A DNA stretch of 64,000 bases, taken from Mastigias papua. Its lineage: Eukaryota; Cnidaria; Scyphozoa; Rhizostomeae; Mastigiidae. Below, piece after piece: positions 31,201-40,494 of this stretch. The DNA is taken from contig OZ025275.1 of NCBI GenBank assembly GCA_964019165.1, positions 12,841,374-12,905,373 on the forward strand. Reading direction: 5' to 3'. The position numbers and the translations under genes were made by a program. The notes beneath the pieces were generated by a model. The model was not told the DNA's origin. It searched no databases and saw only the letters and a list, made by a program, of their open reading frames with translations. How positions within the stretch are numbered: the stretch's first letter is position 1; each line of letters opens with the position of its first letter.

Positions 31201-33155
31201 TTATTCCTTAACGCATCAGATAGGCCCCCACTTTAGATGATGATGAAGACTTTCACGAAGACCAATGCCTAAATTTATACTGTTCTTTTAGCATTCCAGA
31301 GAATAGGAACTTTAAATGCAGGAGAATCCAGGATTGAATGAGCCTTTTATGCGAAATGTATCACTACTTTTATATGTCCCCCTTGAATAAGCCCTCCTCT
31401 CGAATAAGCCCCCACCAAAAAGCGCATGAAAAATAAATAAGCCCCTAGGGGCCAACTCGAGGATTTACGGTAGCTACCTAGGGCAAGCAAAGCTAATCAA
31501 ATCTTTCCCATAAATAACGAAGCAATATAAACACATGTTACCTTCCATTTAGATGGTGGCGTTCTTTTCTCTGAGTATTGAAGGAAGCATCCAGGATTGA
31601 ATGGATAAACTACTTCACGTATAGTAACTACCTCTACATATACCCCACCACCTCTAAAATCAGCATGATTCTTGTCGAATTTCAAGTAGCTATCTGGGTA
31701 GAGCGTGATCTTAGAGCTCTCAGCCAGGTATACTCCGCCTCCCTGTTGTCCGATATTCCCTTGGAAAACAAGAGTTCCTCTCACATGTATTATTGCAGAT
31801 GAAATGTGAATGGCACTTCCATGAGTGTTGTTAAGAAGGAAGGTGTTACCATAAAATTCAATTCCCAGTTTTGTACTAAGCACTGCACCTGAATATTCCT
31901 TTGATCCTCTAGCAGGGCTGTGCCCACTTATGATGCAGTTGTAAATTTTTGGCACTAGCGAAGGAGTAAGTCCAAACGGTAGATGTGATAGCAACCGCAA
32001 TGCTGAGCCTGACATCGCTTTGTTCTCAACGATATTGCAGTTATGCATTTGAAAATCAATTATCCCACCTCTGTTCTCATTGAATGGGTCAATGCTATTG
32101 TATATGACTTTAACGGCACCTCCACCCATTGCATTATTTGACAATATGTTGCAGTTTTTCATATTTACGCTGTTATTGTGGCTCTTATCCCAGGACGTGA
32201 TCAAAATTCCACCACCTGTATGTGATGCAAAATTATGCGCAACAGTGCAATTCTGAACAAGGATGCTATTGCCTGTTGAATTATGAACAAAAGTAAAGAA
32301 CAGGCCACCACCGTATGTACCTTTGTTTTGCATGAAGCTGCAGTTCCTTATGATTACAGCATTATCTTTGGACTCAAACGTGTTGATGACTGAAAGTCCA
32401 CCACCAGTAGCGTAGTAGTTCGCCAATAATTTTGCTTTGTCTGTATCATGGCTAACAGCATCTGGATCTTTGTTGAAATATGCACTGCCTAAAATGAAAT
32501 CTGAAGATAAAATCTCCACTTTACTCCCCATTCCTTTATCAAACATGATCCCAAGACCGCCTCCCAATGAAGTGTTTCCAAATGCAAAATCAATATCAAA
32601 ACTATTGCTTTGATTAGCAATGTTGTGAATAAATCGTGAATTATTCACCGTGAGGCTGGCATCTCTAATGTTCAAACCAGAGCATAAGTTATTCATAAAT
32701 GTGCAATTCTCGAATGTTGCCTTCAATACTCCTTCCATCAATAAGGCGGATGGCACGTTTGGACCACAGTCACGAACGATTATATTCCTGAACAACACGG
32801 ATGCACCTCCATTTGACCAAACTACCAGCATTGAGTTTCCGGATTCACACTTGATTACAGCTGGAGTAGACGACTTGCTGGAAATTGTGATGCTGTGGTC
32901 TTTGGGTATGGTAAATTCCGTTCTCCCTTCAAAGCTTGCAGCACCATCAACTAGTACATCGGTGGGTGATGCAGAACTGTTTGAGATGCAGGAAAGGGCG
33001 TAGGACAAGGATCTACATGCCAAACCTGGGCTTCTGCAGCATGTTGTAACGTCCATTCCATCAACTGAATTGACAGTAATGGCACTAATTTTCCCTACTT
33101 TGAAAACAAGGCATACCAAACCGAAAGATAACAACCCTAAAGCAACATTTGCCAT
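14712..33155 (-). CDS. Pmp-like beta-helix receptor with multi-span C-terminus (7 exons)
   Basis: Exons on the minus strand: 33155–31542, 30298–30041, 25842–25472, 23571–22889, 21772–21577, 19298–19157, 14966–14712. Junction phases are 0,0,2,1,2,0 and all fit, giving 3,519 nt (about 1,172 aa). Residues 1–25 are a signal peptide. About 30–600 is a right-handed beta-helix with repeats like chlamydial Pmp proteins (many GGG[IVL] and FxxN turns). Residues 625–740 are an Ig/filamin-like segment. A Cys-rich region follows (CPTDYC, CGGCKGG, CMDC). From about 834 to the end there are roughly eight membrane spans. This architecture is known from large sponge and cnidarian gene families of unknown ligand; a surface adhesion or recognition role is inference. 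Introns hold LINEs and MITEs. Confidence 0.82.
14967..19156. other. Receptor intron 6 with MITE-like repeats
   Basis: 4.2 kb, no gene seen. About 15,361–15,730 has diverged inverted ends (ACGCAATTTTTATAAGAAACC-like and its complement) resembling the TA-flanked MITE family. About 16,950–18,250 is bounded by inverted 'GTACTC..AGAATA..GAATAATCG' ends and is a second MITE-like element. Short open frames inside are random. Confidence 0.5.
19157..19298 (-). CDS. Receptor exon 6
   Basis: Acceptor ..CATTTTAG|G completes a split Arg codon. It ends AAACAG|GTTGGT, phase 0, with a weak donor. It encodes a charged linker 'KHEREDSEIDWPEYI' and a Trp-rich span 'GWWWLVEFIRRAVVVAIYVF'. A broken paralogue of this exon lies at 35.3–35.5 kb. 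Confidence 0.82.
19299..21576. other. Receptor intron 5
   Basis: 2.3 kb without coding signal. About 20,690–21,017 is bounded by inverted repeats AGGGGTGGCACTCAG and its complement, a MITE-like structure. Confidence 0.5.
21577..21772 (-). CDS. Receptor exon 5: long membrane-spanning segment
   Basis: Acceptor ..CAACGCAG|GG (phase 1 in), donor TTAAG|GTATGT (phase 2 out). It encodes 'KKVFFHDGSLECYQGLH' then a hydrophobic stretch of about 28 residues ending 'LSLIVLPIIVEMGE'. An alternative reading frame here is also open but does not fit its neighbours. Confidence 0.84.
21773..22888. other. Receptor intron 4, mostly one MITE
   Basis: Contains a 507-bp terminal-inverted-repeat element at 22247–22753, listed separately. 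The rest is unremarkable. Confidence 0.5.
22247..22753. mobile_element. MITE with GGGTCATTCAAA termini
   Basis: The left end GGGGTCATTCAAAAAGTACG and the right end, inverted (ATGGGTCATTCAAAGAGTAC), are terminal inverted repeats. Both are flanked by TA (22245–22246 and 22754–22755). No coding capacity. Confidence 0.75.
22889..23571 (-). CDS. Receptor exon 4: Cys-rich juxtamembrane and first membrane spans
   Basis: Acceptor ..CTTTTTCAG|A completes an Arg codon. Donor GGAG|GTATGT, phase 1. The ectodomain part has 'CSEGRYLYLKKGYWGGM', 'HICPTDYCDC', 'GRLCGGCKGGLALSL' and 'CMDC'. Then come 'AALAVSLSVVILLTLVIIVF', 'LRGILFYIQVLPYNF', 'FVTTPLIVVVCFVSF' and 'FFSLIIIMCKTLLETSFTIM'. The CPxxYC and GxLCGxC pattern before the first span marks this metazoan receptor family. 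Confidence 0.87.
23572..25471. other. Receptor intron 3, occupied by an antisense LINE
   Basis: About 1.2 kb of this 1.9-kb intron is the plus-strand LINE fragment at 23,850–25,075. Confidence 0.6.
23850..25075 (+). mobile_element. 5'-truncated LINE with reverse-transcriptase core
   Basis: One frame from about 23,850 to 25,035 encodes the RT domain: 'TGAVFIDLRKAFDTVEH', 'GVPQGSILGPLLFLLHINDL' and the catalytic 'YADDTVIY'. A carboxy end 'GPKLYNELPNSLRQLDSF' follows. A single in-frame TGA at 24,742–24,744 interrupts it. The N-terminus, endonuclease and ORF1 are missing. 'KTEAMLFGTAKR' is shared with the fragment at 28.4–29.25 kb, so both belong to one family. It lies antisense inside a receptor-gene intron. 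Confidence 0.92.
25472..25842 (-). CDS. Receptor exon 3: Ig/filamin-like segment and start of Cys-rich region
   Basis: Acceptor ..CGTTCACAG|GTTGCA, phase 0. Donor GAAAG|GTAGCT, phase 2. It encodes 'VAPGEKFTLNISAIDQFGNE', a Lys-rich loop, and 'CYPGFIFDGHTCICDS'. The 'sAiDqfGNev' phrase resembles bacterial and metazoan Ig-like beta-sandwich repeats. Confidence 0.83.
25905..26215 (+). repeat. Left arm of a 300-bp diverged inverted repeat
   Basis: Matches the reverse complement of about 29,315–29,650, including 'CCTGAAAAATTGATTCA', 'TTCCTGGG' and 'TTTCCATTATTAnATCAAGTT'. The arms are about 3.1 kb apart. Confidence 0.7.
26351..26531. repeat. Tandem duplication of about 95 bp
   Basis: 'gagtcgtaaccaaaggcg' and the following G-rich run up to 'gtgcagaaat' occur twice, from about 26,356 and 26,458. 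Confidence 0.85.
26845..27215. mobile_element. MITE-like element with inverted ends
   Basis: 'GCTAAATACAAGGGGATCAT' near 26,850 is inverted near 27,190–27,212 ('catcccccttgtattaagc'). About 370 bp, non-coding. Confidence 0.5.
27324..27545. repeat. Foldback repeat with 20-bp arms
   Basis: GGGGAGGGGGTGGAAGACAT (27,325–27,344) is inverted at 27,524–27,543. The arms are perfect over about 20 bp with a pyrimidine-rich loop of about 180 bp. Confidence 0.7.
27868..28230 (-). mobile_element. Retroelement C-terminal fragment with PD-(D/E)XK-like motif
   Basis: Minus-strand frame begins 'RPDLLLLTGKKVLYILELTL', then 'GFETNI..ANKYTPLLQDL', ending 'AIRSTYYIFCQRNKSWNN'. Similar carboxy ends accompany reverse-transcriptase genes in cnidarian genomes. 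The RPD...E...K spacing resembles the restriction-like endonuclease of R2-type LINEs, but that assignment is inference. It is cut off upstream by a (TAA)n tract. Confidence 0.5.
28231..28287. repeat. (TAA)n microsatellite
   Basis: About 18 uninterrupted TAA units. The position fits a 3' tail of the LINE fragment just to the right, which is on the minus strand. Confidence 0.92.
28400..29250 (-). mobile_element. Internally deleted LINE fragment
   Basis: From the right, 'TGVPQGSILDPLL' at about 29,205–29,245 is followed at once by 'NNLANWF..NELLINLKKGKT', so the YADD catalytic block has been deleted. Then 'EAMLFGTAKR', 'YKYLGVTLDPTLKLDSH' and 'GKIYNELPLDARKIETKTAF' follow. A frameshift lies near 28,720. 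Same family as the 23.85-kb LINE. Confidence 0.85.
29315..29650 (-). repeat. Right arm of a 300-bp diverged inverted repeat
   Basis: Reverse complement of 25,905–26,215; see that entry. Confidence 0.7.
30041..30298 (-). CDS. Receptor exon 2: end of the beta-helix
   Basis: Acceptor ..TTTTCTAG|ACC, donor TTGCAG|GTAGGG, phase 0 at both ends, 86 codons. It encodes 'TKVEFTNNSASMKGAALFLN', another FxNN...GxA turn of the helix, then 'LVGCQWGEDDQ'. Confidence 0.82.
30299..31541. other. Receptor intron 1
   Basis: 1.24 kb, no gene. It contains a 14-bp minisatellite at 31,005–31,145. Confidence 0.6.
31005..31145. repeat. 14-bp minisatellite (ACATATACATACGT)n
   Basis: About nine nearly perfect units. 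The frames across it encode only Ile-His-Thr-Tyr repeats and are not genes. Confidence 0.93.
31542..33155 (-). CDS. Receptor exon 1: signal peptide and Pmp-like beta-helix
   Basis: ATG at 33155 begins a hydrophobic signal sequence 'MANVALGLLSFGLVCLVF' with likely cleavage after 'GKISA'. 'CCRSPGLACRSLSYALSC' follows, then about ten helix turns with FxxN and GGG motifs ('GGGLGIMF', 'GGGLSVI', 'YGGGLFF', 'HTGGGILI', 'GGAVKVI', 'GGGVYLAES', 'GGGVYVEV') and many N-glycosylation sites. The exon is 538 codons and ends TGGAAG|GTAACA (phase 0). The short frame beyond the donor is intron. This start is chosen because it gives the signal peptide. Confidence 0.88.
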
Positions 33156-33898
33156 CTTTCAATATAGATTAGTTAACAAAACTACCATACGTCAGGTAGC
33201 AAAGCTGCTACACTGGATATGTGCTTCTTTTCAAATGCTCGGGTTTTTAACCTTGATCTCTTGATGACAATGTGGTCGCATGATCATTAGGTAATCTCGA
33301 TTATGATTGGTCAATTTGGCCTGGTGGGCGAAACAAGTTGTTGCAGAAAAACTGAACTGCATGCAGTTCAAATATGATTGGCTCGCCACTGCTGCCTGAT
33401 TGCAAAGAACAAAACCGAATCGCAGGCTGCCGCAGACAAAGCAGTCCCATATAAGATTTCGTTGCCTGCGGTACCGTAACTGCCGGAAAAAGTAGAAGTT
33501 ATCCTACTTTCCTCTGACAGAACACCGTAAGAATACATTCCCATATAAAACTATCTGCTTGTGGTAACGGGAGCGTGGCAGGTGGCAAATGGCAGAAGGC
33601 TATCGTAGGGAGCCTCACGGCGGTTACGGCTATATGGGAACCAGCCCTATATATTGCCATCGATCATGTGACCACTGGAAGTACCTTATCAGTTCTAGGA
33701 AGGAAAAAAGAGAAGGATGTTCTGGAAATGGAAAAAATAAAAAATTCACAAAAAGAGGAGATTCAAATAGAAAATCAAAATAACTTTTTTGAACAGTTTT
33801 CTCAATGTTAGTAGTATATGAAAGATATTTAGTTTAATTTCTACAGAATTGCTTTATTTGAGAGTGGCCTCTTGAAATAAAATTAGCCTATTATATAA
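33156..33898. other. Upstream region of the receptor gene
   Basis: No gene seen. On the minus strand, a TTAAAAA stretch about 95 bp before the ATG is the only core-promoter-like sequence, and it is weak. Confidence 0.35.
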
Positions 33899-33940
33899 TA
33901 TAGTGATATAGTGATATAGTGATATAGTGATAGTGATTTT
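33899..33940. repeat. Octamer repeat (ATAGTGAT)n
   Basis: Four to five units of 'tatagtga'. Confidence 0.85.
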
Positions 33941-33978
33941 AGGACAAGTAGTCGTTATCAAGTTTTTAAAAAGAACTA

Positions 33979-34263
33979 AGGGAGCGGTCATTATTTATGG
34001 CTGGGGTGGGGACTGAAGAGAAAGTGTTATGTGTCCTCAAAAAAATTTTACCCCACCATTTGCTTAAGTCAGATTTTCTTTACCCCACCGAAGGAGAACA
34101 GTAAAACAAGGGTGCATTTATGCTTAAATATGGTATATGTTTCTACACTACCTCTGTGGTCAAAAATTATTCTTCTATCCCACCTTATACAGCTTATTTT
34201 TTTCAGTTACCCCACCATTTTATCTTCAGTCCCAAACCCGGTCAGAAATAATGACCGCTCCCT
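33979..34263. mobile_element. 285-bp MITE
   Basis: Terminal inverted repeats AGGGAGCGGTCATTATTT at both ends. The similarity extends inward to 'GGGACTGAAGA'. Plain T/A flanks; non-coding. Confidence 0.8.
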
Positions 34264-34639
34264 AAATACATAGAGCAAGTAGCCCCTTCCCCATGTGCCA
34301 TTGAGTAGGCAAATTCTTGGAAAAAATAATAGACAAAAAGGCAAAATACCCCTTGTTTTAATACGAACACTACTTTTTCTCATGAGCCTCAATTTTCTTG
34401 TACACATTTTCCTTATGAAGAAATGTGCACTCGATAGATAATCGCCTACTTCTAACATACACGGCAAATTCAGCACCTCTGCCCCCCCCAATTTTCTTGA
34501 AAAACCACCACTGATAAATCTGTACAAGTTTATTCGCATTTAGGTAGTTTTTGCCTATCAAAGTACATTTAGTTGTGCATCCTATGGCTTTGTCGACCTA
34601 ATAATAGGGTGTTACCACAGAATAGATAATATTATGTGG

Positions 34640-35010
34640 TGATACGTAATTCCAAAAGTCTTCATGTTACTCTCGTAAAAACTTCTGTAGAACAGAAAAG
34701 CATTGCTTACAGAGGAGCTCGTATCTGGAATATTTTTGTCAATGAAGCAAAGCATACAAAATCATGTTTAGCCCTTAAACAAACATTGCTCTGGCCATAG
34801 CGGTCATAAGACTTACCCTTCAGGAAATAGTTTTCGTTTCATTGTTTCATACATACTCAATATTTACTTCTATAGTATCATGTATCTAGTATGTAACATT
34901 CAAGTACTTAGTTATTCATCCAATAAGGTTTTAAATGGGCAGTTCTGTAGATCAGTTCTCATTTTACGCTTTCATTTCATTTCATTTTTTTCATTTCATT
35001 TATTTAAGGA
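34640..35010 (+). mobile_element. LINE 3' end with (TTTCA)n tail
   Basis: Plus-strand translation shows the typical LINE carboxy end 'VKTSVEQKSIAYRGARIWN' and then a stop. About 150 bp downstream is a (TTTCA)n tail at 34,970–35,005. Confidence 0.65.
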
Positions 35011-35334
35011 AGGTTGCCCTTCAACTAGTTGATTTTCAAGGGGCCCTCCGATAAAAATATTAGCTACAAGATAAGTAGTAAAAAGCTATTAATTTAAATT
35101 AAACTGTAAAAACCCTATTACAATATTCAGAACCTATTAACAATGATATTAAAATGCGAACCTAAATAAAAGAAATAAAATGCGAACCTAAATAAATCAA
35201 AATAAAGTAAAACAGCTTTAGATAGTTTTCTTGAAACTATACAAGGAGGTTGCCTGCTTTACTACGTATGTATTTATGTATAAATAATTCAAAATCAAAT
35301 CAAAGAGAAAACCATATCGAGATGAATGACTGAC
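35011..35334. other. Non-coding, LINE 3'-UTR-like
   Basis: 'ttaaggaaggttgcccttca' near 35,006 and a direct repeat 'aaatgcgaacctaaataaa' (about 35,153 and 35,180). No gene. Confidence 0.4.
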
Positions 35335-35481
35335 CTGTTTCAGCTCCCAATTCTATATGATGACATACATAGCTACTAGGACAGCCCTCCTTGCAAAATC
35401 AACAATCCACCACCAACCATGCTTGCTACCAACATACTGTGACCAAAGACTCTTTGCCTTGTTTGCACAGGGTTGGCATAA
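35335..35481 (-). pseudogene. Broken paralogue of receptor exon 6
   Basis: Minus-strand translation 'SKHGWWWIVDFARRAVLVAM' followed by 'YVII*NWELKQ' then CAG|GTCAGT matches exon 6 (19157–19298), with an in-frame TAG. It lies upstream of the intact gene on the same strand, so it is left from a second receptor gene whose other exons are not seen here. Confidence 0.8.
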
Positions 35482-37429
35482 CTGCTCTAATGTCTCTGAA
35501 CATGGGGAACAGTAGCCTAATTAAAGAACAGTAGCCTCGCTGCTTGCATTATTAATACTTTGCGAATTCGTCCTGTTCCTACATTCGTGACAGGATACAT
35601 TTGTAGATTCTCTAATAGAATGATAAGAAGTAGAATGATGAAGCTGAGACAATTGATTTCAAATATAAAGGAGAAACGAACAGCGAAAAGTACAAGGAAA
35701 ACAATAGATTGACTAGATTGCTTGAGAGGCCTTAAAACCAAAGTACTAATAATAACACCAGCTAATGGACTATAAGTATTGAACATTCAAAAATGCAAAA
35801 CTGACAAGAGCATTAGTTGCTGCTGAAATTTGTTTCTGTTTTGCATATTTGGGCAATTGTTTATTGCAGAAATAGATATATAATTTCATATCTTTTTACA
35901 ATCACGGATGGCTTTGCAGTCATGAAACTGCTAATGAATGCTTTAGAGCGGTGCTCCCCCTGCCCTAATTGAAATAGGCTACTCTAGAGTACCAAATAAT
36001 TGAAGGAAACTGGGGGTTGGGAAATTTCCTGACTATAAGTAATAATGGGGGTCGGAATAAATTTTCATAAGTGAAGAAATCTGAAGAAGAGAATAAAGAA
36101 TGATGTTCATTTGACTGAATAAACATGGGAGTTGAGAACACTTTTTGATGGTCTTTAAATACTTCAAGTTCTTTGAAGTTTAAAATAAGCATAGATATGC
36201 ATCAAACCCAGTTAGGTTATAGCTGTACGGCAAAAGCTTTATATCCTAAAATGAAAATCAATACCCTCTCAAAGTTTCAATGCTTTAAGGGCAACACTGG
36301 TATCCCTTGTAAATGGTGTGGCTTCAGGTAAATCTGCCAAGACAGTTATGGGGGAAATTAGCTCAGGGTATTCATATTGGAGCTAGGTATTCACATGTCT
36401 CCAACTGAATGCAACATCAAAAATTGTTGCCAAAATCAAGCTCTCAATCTTTTTTGAAACAAATCTTTAGCATTCATCTTGTTGCAAATTTCATAGGTTG
36501 TAAATACATGAAATATTGATTTGTTCATAAAAGGGAACATACGTTCTTGTAAAAGAGATCCAGAACTGTCACTAATGCTTTTAGGCTAGAAAAGAGTTCC
36601 CTGCATATTCTTAAACATTTGAAAGCAGGGGTATGACAGAAAAAGTAGCTGATGAACAGATCCTACCTTTGGAGAAAGAAGCGTTATCAGTTCATTCAAA
36701 AACTGGTATTTCCCAATTTCCTGATGGAAATGCTGGCCACAATTCTTCAAACATATCTCTACACCTAAAATGTAGAAATCATTGCAAACATACTTTCAAA
36801 CTAAACAAACTTTCCTATAACACAAATCACTGTGAAGCTCTTAAAATGAGTCTAATGCAAATGGTCTTCTCAAATATAAGAATTCACTTCTAGACTTGAA
36901 GAGACCTAACCTTTGAGTTGAAAACTTCTGAGGAGATCACAAAAGGTATAAACTAAACAATGTACACAAAAACATAGCTTGTGAAGCTTTCTCGCTTTAT
37001 ACACTCCAAACAATAAAATATCCAATAACCAGGGCTCTAAACAATTCATTTGATCTTGTCAGACAAGAGGTCTAGTAGGTTTGGATGTTCTTCACACAAG
37101 TCAGACTTGCTAATAGACAAAGAATAACATTTAATTTTGCTAAACCAATTTCAAAATGGATTGGAAAATGCCCAATATCTAATTTTCAGCCATTATCTCA
37201 TGATTAAACTTATACAAATTTATATCAAAACTTGCACACTTTCAAAGTCCAGCATATTTTTAATTGAAATGAACACAGTATTACACCCTAAGGTATGATT
37301 GTAGCCATTGTCTTAGATTTATTGGTTGTCACAAACAAATTCTGTTTACATTTAGGGTTAGGAGGGAAACAGACTCATGATGCAGGCCAAGTTTATATGA
37401 AATCAGTTTCATTGTTCTTGTTGGCCTGG
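35482..37429. other. Intergenic region, no gene seen
   Basis: AT-rich. About 35,970–36,000 resembles the 'CTACTCTAGAGTACC' end of the MITE-like element at 16.95–18.25 kb. The rest is unassigned. Confidence 0.4.
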
Positions 37430-38084
37430 AACAAAAATAACAATAAAACTGAACAACTTATTCATACCTCTAATAACAAACACCAAGTAAATGAAATAAT
37501 GAAAATATCTCTTTTTTTGTTATCCTATAATAAATTTTATTACAAGATTGCAAATACCAAAATCAGTACCAAGTAGATTCTTATCACATTGTAGAAGCAT
37601 TGACAACATAAACAAGACCTATCTTGCTTAGTTATGAAAATTTCATAGAGTTACATTTAAAAGTAAAAATCTAGTGTGTACCCATCAAACTCTTTGTTGA
37701 CTTGTGTTGCAAATTCAGTTGCATATGAATTATTGTCTCCTATGTTATTTCAATTAGTTGCTTTATCTGCAAAAGAGGAATGCCAACACTGATCTATAAA
37801 AGTCTGTATCCTCATTACCCATTCAAATGCACTTTACACTTTTTGAGTCAAATGGCAAAAATGAAGATTAATTCACTCAGCAAAGATTTAAAATGATCTG
37901 AAAGGTGGTACTTTGGGCATTGGTTTGTGGAGTTATGCTGGGAGGTGTACTGAATTGGTTGGGGGTTTGCACTGCCAAACAATTCAAGGTCAATACACTC
38001 AATTCTTCATTGAGAAGGAGGCAGGTACTTTGGAAGAGTGCCTATCTACTAGGTTATATTTAATCTAGTGGACACTTCCTTATA

Positions 38085-38840
38085 CCCAGGTTCCATCCAT
38101 GTAGGTAGGCCTGAATATGTCTTGTAATAAAATCCTGTTTCTTGGCATACTGGTAACAGGAAATGCCTATGATGACTTTATTTATAATACATTCATTGAC
38201 ACATTGTTGATAGAATGGCAGCATGGAGCATCACCAGGTTACCTACAGTTTGACACACTACTCTTCTCTGGAGAGTTTCTTTTTTTCATAAGTCCCATAC
38301 TTCCACCAGGAAGTTTTGGAGTATTGCTGAGCTGGCAAGTCAACCCCATCATGGCATAATGAAATAATGATGAGAAAAAAGGCCAGTGTATGATCAACAT
38401 AGAATGCATCCTGGTCCTATAGTTATCTTTGTAGGCAAAAATTCACTGGTGTCTTCACAAATACCAGGGTGCATTTCATGTAGTCAGGTCTGAATATGTC
38501 CAGATTGAGTGTAGAAAAATTGTCTGGAATATAAAGGAAAAACCTTGCTTTTTGGCATATCAGCAAAAGAAAATACCTTACTATGAATGATTTCTCAATT
38601 TCATAGGCGCATAGCTGTTTGAATTTGTTGAAATTTTGAAAATAAGTTGTTTTTCTGATAAAATTATTGTCCTCTTAAATTGTTTTCTATACGATTCACT
38701 GACACACAAAATACTTTGGCATACGGCCGGATCCACCATCTTTAAATTCATCCCCATGATGGAGTAATGTCAAAATATTGAAGGAAGGAAATGTGCGGCG
38801 TATGATCAACGTGGAATGCACCCTGGTACAAAGTAGATAA
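38085..38840. repeat. Tandem duplication of about 370 bp
   Basis: 38,085–38,420 and 38,455–38,840 share 'taggtctgaatatgtc'-like starts and 'gtatgatcaac.tagaatgc.ccctggt'-like ends. The whole block is missing from the left duplication copy, so it was inserted or expanded later. Confidence 0.6.
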
Positions 38841-39469
38841 ATCAGTAGGTTTGTGTTGGGTTATTTTATTACTTTTGATTAAGACTAGGCCTGCATTGGA
38901 AGATCACTCTTTTTTAGTTCCAAAAACTGCAATAAATAGATAAAAATATCTGTGTGTAGTACACATGATAAGCTAAACAAGCATTAAATGGTAGTTGGCA
39001 ATGGGCCTAAAGTAAAAGTTTCGTAGATAAGATAAATATTCAAATCATCAGTATGTTGCATGCAAAGAATTGGATTAGTGTACGGCTGATTAGGCTTATT
39101 TTCATATGTGCAAAGGTAGCATAATCGACATAATTTCCTTACCAAGAATATCCCCCAGACCAGTCATTACAGCATGGAGCAGATCTACCGTCCGTACGTA
39201 TTTTTTAATTTTATACCAACCAGCCTCAATGTGGCATTGGTGCGATGCAACCTCTTACTGAGACAAATACGTAACTCTAAGGGGTCAGGGTCTGATTACG
39301 AAGCATGACGTCAAATTTGGAGGAGTGGAAGTTGAAAATAAAATCACCACTTAGCATTGAAATGTATGTGAAATCAAAGAACTTAACCACTTTTACAGCT
39401 GAGATTAATATTTGCATTGGATAATACTCAGGATGACGATAATAAGAGAGATAAAGTAAAGGCATAGTA

Positions 39470-39732
39470 TGGTAAAGGTGAGTCCCATGTACGATTCGGT
39501 ACGCTGGGGGAGTGCTCGTCAGAGGGGACACTCATCCTGAGCTATCGGCAAAGTGAGGTAGGGTGGCCAGTTCCTTTCCTCGCCGCCTTTAACTTCCCCA
39601 GTGTTGCCACCAGGTACCCATTTGCTGCTGGGTGGACAGTGGGCGAACATCCCAACTATGATCTGAGGGTTCGGCTCGAACCATCGATGTTTGCTTAGCA
39701 GTCAAGCGCTCTAACCACTTTGTCACTCGCCC
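39470..39732 (-). mobile_element. tRNA-derived SINE, copy A
   Basis: Reading from 39,732 on the minus strand, a tRNA-like head starts GGGCGAGTGACAAAGTGG and has a B-box-like GGTTCGAGCC. The body contains 'tacccatttgctgctgggtg' (plus strand) and is shared with the copy at 45,960–46,212. No functional anticodon arm is claimed. Confidence 0.75.
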
Positions 39733-40258
39733 ATAATAAGAGAAATACAAGTCCATATAATGGTGTGCTCTTCTTTGTTAAGAAAATGTCATTTTTTGAA
39801 GACTTTCAGATTATTGCTTAGACTGGTAGAAGCAATTCAACGTAGGTATCAGGTTGGTTGAATAAAAGTTCATTTAACCGTGTAAAATCGAGTAAAATTA
39901 TCGTGAGCAGCATTGCTCGGAGTTTGATAATTGTTAGTGAATCACTAAAATAAAGCTAATGGCAGCACTGACCAGTTGGGCAAATTGGGCATTGTAAGTC
40001 GTACTATTTCTTTGTATATTTCTGCAGTACGGTTTGATCATAGACAACTGTGAATAGTAAAATGTGTATAATAGAACTATATAAATAATATTTGAAAAAG
40101 TCAAGCATAATTTAGAGTGTAATAAACAATGTGTTTGGCAAAAATATCACTATTTCATCAAGAGCTAGTCAATGCTGATAAAAAACGATTCTTGTGTGAA
40201 AACAGATATGTGACTGTTGTAAAAAGCTCTCTGAATCGGAAAAATGAGAAAAGAAGAT

Positions 40259-40494
40259 TGCAAAAACATTTTCTGAGCTTAAACATCCAGTTTATTCTCA
40301 CACAGAAGCTCGGAAGCAGGAGGTACAGTCTGCTTCGGCTGGTATTGCTTTGCGTGACGGTGTTTCAAGATCTCGAATGGCATGCTTCGACGTCGACTTT
40401 GATGTCGAGGAAGGTGATATTCCAGAAATCGTTTACAAAAATGGAATCCCTGTATTAAATGATACCGATAAGACACCAGTTTGGACAAGCGAAT
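40259..40494 (+). pseudogene. Unrecognised coding-like relic
   Basis: A plus-strand frame reads 'KTFSELKHPVYSHTEARKQE', then 'SRMACFDVDFDVEEGDIPEI' and ends 'DKTPVWTSE*'. Codon use and acidic composition look protein-like. It is preceded in frame by a TGA and an apparently continuing open stretch ('ICDCCKKLSESEK'). I do not recognise the family. It is absent from the left duplication copy, so it came in by insertion, perhaps as a retrocopy fragment. Confidence 0.35.
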
